From: Salinibacteraceae bacterium
GTDB lineage: Bacteria; Bacteroidota; Rhodothermia; Rhodothermales; Salinibacteraceae
Reading direction: 5' to 3'
NCBI GenBank assembly: GCA_007124945.1
Contig: SLED01000235.1
Location: 1 to 39,408 of the forward strand
Length of the DNA: 39,408 nucleotides
The position numbers and the translations under genes are program-made. Below the pieces are notes generated by a model. The model searched no databases. It was not told the DNA's origin and saw only the letters and a program-made list of their open reading frames with translations. Shown here piece by piece: positions 33,256-39,408 of this stretch. Position 1 is the stretch's first letter; the number at the start of each line of letters is the position of its first letter.

Positions 33256-33570
33256 TCAATCGGGCCGCCCGGTCAGTCGATGGGGCGGGCCACCAGCTGG
33301 GCGAAGCTGAAGCGTACCAGTTCCTTCCACGAACAATCCGGCGCACCCGGGCTCGGGGACGGAGGTGTGGGTGTGGGTGATGGTTCGATCGTTCACGTAT
33401 CCATAGAAGTGGCCATCGACGCCTGTGGCTCGCATCACCATCCAACCGTCGGCGTCTACCGAATCTTCTTCCTGGACCTGATTCTCTCCATCCAGAAGTC
33501 GTCCTTGCGCGAATCTGTCGACGGACTTCGGCCAGTAATGGAAATTTCCGGCTGAAGTCACATTGTGCAC
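33256..33570 (-). pseudogene. Truncated LamG/keto-disaccharide-hydrolase-like gene remnant
   Basis: The minus-strand frame 33258-33681 reads like protein in its downstream part: FHYWPKSVDRFAQGRLLDGE, WMVMRATGVDGHFYGYVNDR, then PGCAGLFVEGTGTLQL. The pattern 'VRATGVDGHFYGYVNDRTIT...GLFVEGTGTL' resembles the end of LamG-like or 3-keto-disaccharide-hydrolase beta-sandwich domains (W-x-V...YxDG...GxxGL). The frame runs into the uspA gene at its upstream end, and no ATG with a signal peptide is present, so the 5' part appears lost. The first in-frame GTG is at 33570. It could also be a short real gene. Assignment is tentative. Confidence 0.4.
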
Positions 33571-33616
33571 GAGCGCAACGGCCCCGTCGAAGTTGTCCGT
33601 GTTGACCTCATCTCGA

Positions 33617-34570
33617 TCACGATTCCGGAGCAGTCTCGGGCTGGGAAGAGATCTTCGGATCAGGCACCAGCATCTTCCCAAATGACTTCACGACGAAGAT
33701 GGGGCAGGGAGTGGCGCGCATGACTTTTTGTGTTACGCTACCGACCAGCAACCGCTCGGCCCCCGTCCGTCCGTGGGACGACATCACGATCAGGTCCATA
33801 TCGTGCGTCTGAGCAAACTCGAAGATGTATCGGGTTGGAGATCCGTGACAGACGTGCGTCTGAACATCGATGCCGGCCTTTCGTGCTGAGTCCGTCATCG
33901 ACTTCAGCGTCTCCTGTACGGCAGCTTCAATCTCGAACGCCGTTTCCAGCTGCCGGCCAGTGAGCTCGCTGTACACGCTCGGGTGCCTGAGGTCGGGATC
34001 GACGACGTGGATGACGTCGAGCTGCGCCCCGTACATCGCTGCAATCTCCTGCGCGTGTGCGAGCGCAGCGATACTGCGTTCCGAGAGGTCAACCGGCACG
34101 AGCACCCGCCGAAGAGGGGTCGCCGGAAACGGCTCATCCTGCTTGCGTACGGCCAGCACCGGTCGTTCGGCTCCCCGAAGCACCTCTTCGGCCTCGCTGC
34201 CGAGAAAGAAGCGCCGTACCCCCTGGCGCCCGTGCGTACCGATGACAATGAGGTCGACGTCCTGCTCCTCCGAGTACTCAACAATGGAACGCCCTATTGC
34301 TGGAGCCTCCTTTATGGTGGTTTTAAGATCGACGTTACCGGAGTCCGATATGCGATCGATCTGCTCCTGGATTAACTTCTTCACGTCGGTCTCCTTCATG
34401 GTGGCCATGGTGGGGACGCCCAGGTGCGGGTATCCAGGGGCCAGCTGAATAACGTGCAGGATTTCGAGCGTCGCGTCGTGCTCACGTGCGAGGAAGAGCG
34501 CATGCTCGAAGGCCTGATCGGAGCTTTCCGAAAAATCGGTGGGGAAGAGGATGTGGCGGATCTGTAACAT
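33617..34570 (-). CDS. Tandem universal stress protein (two UspA domains)
   Basis: A 317-residue protein with two Usp domains. Domain 1 (about 1-145) ends with the nucleotide motif VIGTHGRQGVRRFFLGSEAE; domain 2 (about 155-300) has VMSSHGRTGAERLLVGSVTQ. Both keep the G-x2-G-x9-G-S/T pattern that binds ATP in Usp proteins. It begins MLQIRHILFPTDFSESSDQA, typical of the family. The tandem form is common in Bacteroidota and is usually tied to stress or stationary-phase survival. The C-terminus has a hydrophilic tail (PDPKISSQPETAPES). It runs toward the truncated remnant. Confidence 0.95.
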   Translation of the reverse strand: MLQIRHILFPTDFSESSDQAFEHALFLAREHDATLEILHVIQLAPGYPHLGVPTMATMKETDVKKLIQEQIDRISDSGNVDLKTTIKEAPAIGRSIVEYSEEQDVDLIVIGTHGRQGVRRFFLGSEAEEVLRGAERPVLAVRKQDEPFPATPLRRVLVPVDLSERSIAALAHAQEIAAMYGAQLDVIHVVDPDLRHPSVYSELTGRQLETAFEIEAAVQETLKSMTDSARKAGIDVQTHVCHGSPTRYIFEFAQTHDMDLIVMSSHGRTGAERLLVGSVTQKVMRATPCPIFVVKSFGKMLVPDPKISSQPETAPES

Positions 34571-34646
34571 GGGGGAGGTAGGTTGTGTTTGGGCCCTGTT
34601 CAGTTTCAGCAGGCTTCACTTTTTCAGTCTATTGCTTGCTGCGTGA

Positions 34647-34775
34647 TCACATGTCCATCTGTGCCGAGCGAATAGAAATCAACTGTCTCTCATCATTTTC
34701 CGGGGTGTGCACGACGAGATTGCCGTCGGAATCGCGGAGCGTTTCATGCCGGGAGAACGAACCACCGACGCTTCG
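34647..34775 (-). other. Orphan coding-like frame between uspA and the comA-like gene
   Basis: The minus-strand frame ends with RHETLRDSDGNLVVHTPEND and ISIRSAQMDM before a TGA at 34647-34649. The codon choice looks protein-like, but the frame opens only after a TGA at about 34776-34778, has no ATG, and has only one GTG near the middle. It may be a decayed 3' end or chance. The rest of the 34571-34849 gap shows nothing else. Confidence 0.2.
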
Positions 34776-34849
34776 TCAATCTCGCGCGCCGGGGTCGAAT
34801 CCTACCAGGCTATTGGTCTCCTATGGCCAACCCGACTGACGGTCGAACA

Positions 34850-35698
34850 TTACTCTTTAAAGGTCTGCACGCGGCCGAAGAGATCGTGCGGGCCCCAGAT
34901 GCCGCTGCGCAGACACTCGAGCTGGACGATCTGGCTGTGATCCACAAAGAGATTCACCTCCGGCCCGTAGTTTTGGATATACCATGGGAAGACGTGCGGA
35001 TCGGCCGCCTCGAACATCAAGTTATCGAGACCGAGCTCGTCGATGAAGCGAGCCGGTATGTCCGTTCGCATTTCGGGCACGTTTTCGGTGATGCCTTCGC
35101 TCTCGATCATCACCTGGTAGACGCCCGCCTCAAGGAATCGCCTGGCCTGCGCGATCGCGTGTGCGGGATCCTGCTGGCCGATCTGTTCGAGCTCCTCCAC
35201 GGTGGTAGCGCCACCACCCGCGCCATGCTGAATGCCGACCTCCGGCTTGGCCTTCAGTCCGGCCTCATGCACAGCCTCAATAAGCCGCAGCCAGTCGTCG
35301 GTGGGCAGCGTGATAAATCCTGCGGAGATTTCGATGATATCGAAGCCGAGCCGCGCACATTCGTCGATGTACTGATGGACGGCCTGTTTGCCTTGCGTAA
35401 GAACGTACTCGACGAAGCCGCCGGTAGAGACGAGCACGTCGTGATCGTGTGCAAGATCGAGCAGACCCTGCACCTCATTCTCTGGCATCAAACTGAACGA
35501 GCCACCGGCAAATTTGAGGCTGTCGACGTAGTGGCCCATAGTTGAAAGCACATCGTCGAGGTAGTTCGGACCCATCACGCTGTAGTAGGGGCCTCGGATC
35601 TCGGTGATACCTACTTTGCGGGGTTTGTCGCCGCGGTCGTTGAGTCTGAGAAACTGGAAGGCACGGCGTGGATCGCCGGTTACGCTTTGATTACTCAT
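34850..35698 (-). CDS. Phosphosulfolactate synthase-like protein (ComA/HSA32 family)
   Basis: A 282-residue TIM-barrel protein of the ComA family. ComA joins sulfite to phosphoenolpyruvate to make phosphosulfolactate, the first step to coenzyme M, and makes sulfolactate in Bacillus spores. Family strings are visible: KPRKVGITEIRGPYY, VDSLKFAGGSFSLMP, LVSTGGFVEYVLTQG, FDIIEISAGFITLPTDDWLR and GLKAKPEVGIQHGAGGGAT (lysine in the barrel). The end FVDHSQIVQLECLRSG is also typical. It is longer than archaeal ComA (about 250 residues), mainly at the N-terminus, and plant HSA32 relatives have no proven activity, so the reaction is not certain. It follows prpD after 74 bp and ppsA further upstream on the same strand. 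Confidence 0.82.
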   Translation of the reverse strand: MSNQSVTGDPRRAFQFLRLNDRGDKPRKVGITEIRGPYYSVMGPNYLDDVLSTMGHYVDSLKFAGGSFSLMPENEVQGLLDLAHDHDVLVSTGGFVEYVLTQGKQAVHQYIDECARLGFDIIEISAGFITLPTDDWLRLIEAVHEAGLKAKPEVGIQHGAGGGATTVEELEQIGQQDPAHAIAQARRFLEAGVYQVMIESEGITENVPEMRTDIPARFIDELGLDNLMFEAADPHVFPWYIQNYGPEVNLFVDHSQIVQLECLRSGIWGPHDLFGRVQTFKE

Positions 35699-35772
35699 GG
35701 TCTTTGGGAGGAGTTATTGAGAGAGTAATGGTGTCGAACGGAGCCCGTCTGTCTGATGATAGAATGCCGATA

Positions 35773-37140
35773 TCAGGTAGGTGCTTTCACCTGTGCCAAA
35801 AGCTCAAAGAGGGTCCGTGCTGGAATCGTCTCTAATTCATCGACGGCGTCGACGATATCAGATCGAAGCGCCTCGTCTGCGAAAGGCTCTGCCAGGCGCG
35901 TAAACTTTTCTGCTACGGTATCCCAGGACATGGGGCGTGTGTGGAAGCCCTCGTAATCGGTCTTCTGTACGTGATAGGTTTCGCCGTCGGCGTGGATATG
36001 GATGTCGCACACCATGTGCTCGGGAAAGCGATCACTGTATGACGCTTTTTCCCGAACCTGGACTTTTCGCAGCAGCGACTGCACATCGTCGGATTCGATG
36101 CGATCCGCTGCGTACTGCGCGGGCAACACCTGATCGTCCAGGAGTGCTACTGCCGTCATGTAATGCAGGCTGTGATCGGCTTCCTCTTTTCTGCGGACAA
36201 CAGTTTTATCACCCTCTTCGCCTCCGCCAATGATGTGAAATGCTACGTCGAAGGTGTCGATCTCAATCTGATCGATAGAAGACGGGTCGATGCCGTGTTT
36301 CCGCTTTAGTTCGAGGGCACCTTCAAGCGTAGCCTGCGAGTGAATTTCGGCATTGTATTTCTTGATGATCGTGCGCGTGACGCGCTCGAGGTCTTCCGTT
36401 AACCAGTCGAGCGTAAACTCCCCCGCAATCGAGTGCATGAACCCCTTGTTACCCTCGAAAACCTCGGGAGGGCCAGTGATGCCGCGCATGGCGAGAAAGG
36501 CTGCATGGGTAGCGGTAAAGCTGGTTTCCGGATAGGCGAGACCCTTCCAGTGGGAAAGCTCACCGGTTCGGGTAACGCGTAGCGCGTTGTGGGCCGTTGC
36601 GCTGATCGCAATCGCGTTCGCCGTTTGCTCCGGCGTCAGGTCAAGGGCTTTGGCCACGCCGGCAGCGGCGGCATACTGTCCCTGCACGGTGTGGTCGAAC
36701 CCCTTTGCGCGGACAGGTGCCTCGTCGGAGAGCCGGCATTGAACCTGATAGGCCACAGCCAGCGCCTCAAGCAAGTCGCGGCCAGAGGCGTCTGCGTACT
36801 CGATGGTAGCCATCACGGCGCCGAGATTATCACTCGGGTGACAGGTCTCGCCCCTGGCCAGGTAGCTGTCGTTGTAATCGAGATAGCGCACAAGCGCCGA
36901 GTTATAGAGGGCAGCGCGGTCGGGTGCAGCGCGCCCACCGCCAATAAGGGTAGCGTGTTCGGCTCCGTCAAAATCTGCCAGATGCGCCCGCAGCATACGG
37001 ATAGGCGCGCCATCGAGAGCGCCGATGGCACACCCGAGTGAGTCCAGCACGCGGACTTTAAGCTGTTGGCGCGCTTCTTCGGAGCACGTCTCATACGAGG
37101 CCTGATCTACAAACTGAGCGAGTTGTTGAACGACTGTCAT
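35773..37140 (-). CDS. MmgE/PrpD family dehydratase-like protein
   Basis: A 455-residue protein of the MmgE/PrpD family, which contains 2-methylcitrate dehydratase, cis-aconitate decarboxylase and other dehydratases. Typical segments are RVLDSLGCAIGALDGAPI, ALYNSALVRYLDYNDSY, ETCHPSDNLGAVMATIEYA, ANAIAISATAHNALRVTRTG and LSHWKGLAYPETSFTATHAA. The motif YNAEIHSQATLEGALEL is the family's substrate-binding loop. The length is normal. A clear Shine-Dalgarno AGGAGG (minus strand, 37151-37146) lies five bases before the ATG. It sits 30 bp after ppsA and 74 bp before the comA-like gene. No methylcitrate synthase or lyase is near, so a propionate role is not supported. Confidence 0.88.
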   Translation of the reverse strand: MTVVQQLAQFVDQASYETCSEEARQQLKVRVLDSLGCAIGALDGAPIRMLRAHLADFDGAEHATLIGGGRAAPDRAALYNSALVRYLDYNDSYLARGETCHPSDNLGAVMATIEYADASGRDLLEALAVAYQVQCRLSDEAPVRAKGFDHTVQGQYAAAAGVAKALDLTPEQTANAIAISATAHNALRVTRTGELSHWKGLAYPETSFTATHAAFLAMRGITGPPEVFEGNKGFMHSIAGEFTLDWLTEDLERVTRTIIKKYNAEIHSQATLEGALELKRKHGIDPSSIDQIEIDTFDVAFHIIGGGEEGDKTVVRRKEEADHSLHYMTAVALLDDQVLPAQYAADRIESDDVQSLLRKVQVREKASYSDRFPEHMVCDIHIHADGETYHVQKTDYEGFHTRPMSWDTVAEKFTRLAEPFADEALRSDIVDAVDELETIPARTLFELLAQVKAPT

Positions 37141-37170
37141 GGCAGCCTCCTGTGAATGAGATAAATGCTA

Positions 37171-39408
37171 TTACCCTGTTGCGGGCTGTCCCACCGGTTT
37201 TCTTTCGGAGGGGTGACCGTTGCTCCCGGCAGCCGCTTCCGCTTTTGCTACCGCCCGGATCACCTCCACGACACTGTCGGGCGTTACGGAGATCGAGTCG
37301 ATGCCTTTCTCTACCAGGAAAGCCGCGAACTCCGGATGGTCGCTCGGTGCCTGTCCGCAGATACCAACAGGTCGGTTAGCGGCGTGCGCGCGCTCGATGA
37401 GGTCGGCAATCATCTGCGTTACCGAGGTCTGCCGCTCGTCGAAGAGGTCGGCCAGGCGCTCGGCGTCCCGGTCGATGCCCAGTACGAGCTGGGTGAGGTC
37501 GTTCGAGCCGATGGAGAACCCATCGAAGCGCTCCGCGAAGTCGCTGGCCTGCACCACGTTTGAGGGCAGTTCGGCCATCACGTACACCTCCAGCTCGTCG
37601 CGCCCGCGCTCCAGTCCTTCCTCGGCCATCACCGCAAGCACTTTATCGGCCTCCTCCGGTGTGCGGCAGAAGGGAATCATTACCACCACGTTGGTGAAGC
37701 CCATCTCCTCCCGGGCCCTCCGGATGGCCTGGCATTCGAGCGCGAAGCCCTCCCGGTACTCTTTATGGTAATAGCGCGAGGCGCCGCGCCAGCCGAGCAT
37801 CGGGTTATCCTCCGCCGGCTCAAACGCCTGGCCGCCGATGAGTTCGGCGTACTCGTTCGTCTTGAAATCGCTCGTCCGCACAATCACCGGATCGGGGTAC
37901 TGTGAGGCAGCGATGGTGGCGATACCGCGTGCCATCCGGTCGATAAAATACTCCCGCTTATCGTTGAAGCCCCGGGTTAGCGTTTCTATCTGCTCTCGCG
38001 CCGAATCATCTTCCAGGTCATCAAACCGCACCAGCGCCATCGGGTGAATCTGGATGATGTTATTGACGATGTACTCGATCCGCGCCAGCCCAACGCCTTT
38101 GGTTGGCAGACGCCACCACTGCAACGCGCCGGCCGGGCTCGCGATATTCAGCATCACGCGCGTATCGACGGCCGGAAGGTCGTCGAGGTTGACTTCGCTG
38201 ACCTCCATTTCTAACGCTCCGTCGTAGACGTAGCCTTCATCGCCCTCGGCACAGGAGATTGTTACCTCCTGGTCGTCGCGAAGAACTTCTGTAGCATTGC
38301 CCGTTCCCACCACAGCCGGGATACCAAGCTCCCGACTGACAATGGCCGCGTGAGAGGTGCGGCCACCATGGTCGGTGACGATGCCGCCGGCCTTCTTCAT
38401 GATCGGGCCCCAGTCTGGATCCGTCATCGAGGTAACCAGAATGGCCCCTTCTTCGAACTGGTCGATGTTTTCAACGCTCTCAATCACGCATGCTCGACCT
38501 GTGGCAATCGAGCGCCCGATGCTCAGGCCGGTAGCAATTCGCTCACCGGATTCCGCCAGGCGGTATGTTTTGAGGACGCCCTCCGCCAGGCGTGACTGGA
38601 CGGTTTCCGGGCGTGCCTGTACGATGAAAAGCTCCTGCGACTCGCCATCCCGCGCCCATTCGATATCCATGGGGCGATCGTAATGCTCCTCAATTAAAAG
38701 TCCCCACTTTGCCAGGAGCAGCGTTTCTTCGTCGTCCAGAACAAACGCATCCTGCTCGTCTGCCGTGGCCTCGACGGTGCGGGTGGGCTCATCCGGGTCT
38801 TCGGTGAAGACCATCTTTTCCTTTTGCGTGCCGCGGTTTTTCCCGAGGATGGGTGTAAGCCCATCATCATCCAGAAACGGCTTGTAGACCATGTACTGAT
38901 CGGGCGTGATGGATCCCTTTACGACCGGCTCTCCGAGCCCCCAGCCGGCATTAATCACCGTTACATCGGGAAAGCCGGTTTCCGTGTCGATCGTGAAGAG
39001 CACGCCTGCCTTATCTGCCCGTACCATCTTCTGAACGCCGGCCGAAAGCGCGACCTCCATGTGATCGAATCCGTGCTCCTCCCTGTAGCTCATGGCGCGG
39101 TCGGTGAAAAGCGAGGCGTAGCATTTGCGACAGGCGTCGAGGACGCCATCGGCTCCCCGAATGTTGAGGTAGGTTTCCTGCTGACCGGCAAAGCTGGCTT
39201 CGGGGAGATCTTCCGCTGTTGCACTGCTGCGCACGGCTACGTCTACCTCGTCAGCCTCGTACTCGCGGCACAGCTCTTCGTAAGCCTCGCGGATGCCCGT
39301 TGCAATCGCTTCGGGGAATTCACCTCCGCGGAAAAGCTGCCGAATGGCGCGGCCGGTATCGGCCAGCGACTGCTCGCCATCATGCCACCGGGCAAGCTCC
39401 TCCTGGAT
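37171..39408 (-). CDS. ppsA: Phosphoenolpyruvate synthase, 5'-truncated by window edge
   Basis: Converts pyruvate, ATP and water to phosphoenolpyruvate, AMP and phosphate. The frame is open to the last base of the window, so about 745 C-terminal residues are seen and the N-terminus is outside; complete enzymes have about 800. The ATP-grasp part shows VAVRSSATAEDLPEASFAGQ. The swivelling phosphohistidine domain carries TDHGGRTSHAAIVSRELGIP with the catalytic histidine in TSHAA. The PEP/pyruvate barrel includes ELPSNVVQASDFAERFDGFS, IGSNDLTQLVLGIDRD and, near the end, GICGQAPSDHPEFAAFL with the conserved cysteine. It reads into the MmgE/PrpD gene after 30 bp. Confidence 0.97.
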   Translation of the reverse strand: MQEELARWHDGEQSLADTGRAIRQLFRGGEFPEAIATGIREAYEELCREYEADEVDVAVRSSATAEDLPEASFAGQQETYLNIRGADGVLDACRKCYASLFTDRAMSYREEHGFDHMEVALSAGVQKMVRADKAGVLFTIDTETGFPDVTVINAGWGLGEPVVKGSITPDQYMVYKPFLDDDGLTPILGKNRGTQKEKMVFTEDPDEPTRTVEATADEQDAFVLDDEETLLLAKWGLLIEEHYDRPMDIEWARDGESQELFIVQARPETVQSRLAEGVLKTYRLAESGERIATGLSIGRSIATGRACVIESVENIDQFEEGAILVTSMTDPDWGPIMKKAGGIVTDHGGRTSHAAIVSRELGIPAVVGTGNATEVLRDDQEVTISCAEGDEGYVYDGALEMEVSEVNLDDLPAVDTRVMLNIASPAGALQWWRLPTKGVGLARIEYIVNNIIQIHPMALVRFDDLEDDSAREQIETLTRGFNDKREYFIDRMARGIATIAASQYPDPVIVRTSDFKTNEYAELIGGQAFEPAEDNPMLGWRGASRYYHKEYREGFALECQAIRRAREEMGFTNVVVMIPFCRTPEEADKVLAVMAEEGLERGRDELEVYVMAELPSNVVQASDFAERFDGFSIGSNDLTQLVLGIDRDAERLADLFDERQTSVTQMIADLIERAHAANRPVGICGQAPSDHPEFAAFLVEKGIDSISVTPDSVVEVIRAVAKAEAAAGSNGHPSERKPVGQPATG

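Noticed and set aside
34785-34815. Short T-arm-like sequence (GGGGTCGAATCC) suggesting a tRNA
   Set aside because: The flanking bases do not form a T-stem, and no acceptor stem or other arms can be built around it.
34823-35545. 240-residue frame antisense to the comA-like gene
   Set aside because: It lies opposite a recognised TIM-barrel protein; shadow frame.
1-39408. CRISPR array, prophage, transposase or classical defence island
   Set aside because: No regular direct repeats with spacers, no integrase/transposase and no nuclease/helicase defence genes were seen in the window.

Overview
The window reads as an ordinary, gene-dense chromosomal segment of a Bacteroidota-related bacterium, most likely of the Rhodothermia (Salinibacter/Rhodothermus-like) group. 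Supporting signs are a type IX secretion 'plug' (DUF5103) lipoprotein, a DUF3078 beta-barrel, a Bacteroidota-style mini histone H1-like protein, a DUF5117-type metzincin lipoprotein, an adjacent SpmA/SpmB pair and many lipoproteins. The taxonomic call is an inference from gene content; there is no rRNA or tRNA here to confirm it. No phage, IS, CRISPR or classical defence island was seen.

Layout. 1-2327 (+): 3' part of an acyl-CoA carboxylase carboxyltransferase, then hisE and hisG of a form and order typical of Actinobacteria. 2382-6277 (-): RNase Z-like hydrolase, long-chain polyprenyl diphosphate synthase, and a BtuC/BtuF-type uptake pair without an ATPase gene. 6526-9103 (+): an NtrC-family regulator with a GAFTDA loop, then two tandem cold-shock genes, each with a long conserved leader and a strong terminator. 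9104-10290: about 1.2 kb without a convincing gene, filled with diverged copies of a dispersed repeat. 10291-13788 (-): dnaE. 13922-16027 (+): a degenerate amino-acid-kinase-like protein, a histone H1-like protein and a DUF3078 barrel. 16051-23948 (+): a 7-TM/gluzincin/TPR protein, the T9SS plug, a metzincin lipoprotein, an M14 carboxypeptidase-like protein and a single-domain CBM48 protein. 24006-25613 (-): spmA-spmB, with a large insert in SpmA. 25822-26829 (+): a zinc-ribbon/TM/TPR protein.

27084-31255 (-) is a copper-efflux operon: csoR, a CopZ-like chaperone, an SO_0444/ArsP-type permease and CopA, with GGGTAT boxes in front. Beyond it lie a tail-anchored TPR protein, a copper-associated DUF411 protein and lgt. 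Then come a truncated gene remnant, a tandem UspA protein, and a same-strand cluster of ppsA (5' part outside the window), an MmgE/PrpD protein and a ComA-like phosphosulfolactate synthase. In that cluster PpsA could supply PEP, the known substrate of ComA.

The observations most worth following are the ppsA-prpD-comA cluster, the 7-TM gluzincin-TPR protein, the repeat nest, the twin csp leaders, the degenerate kinase and the SpmA insertion. None is proof of a new system.
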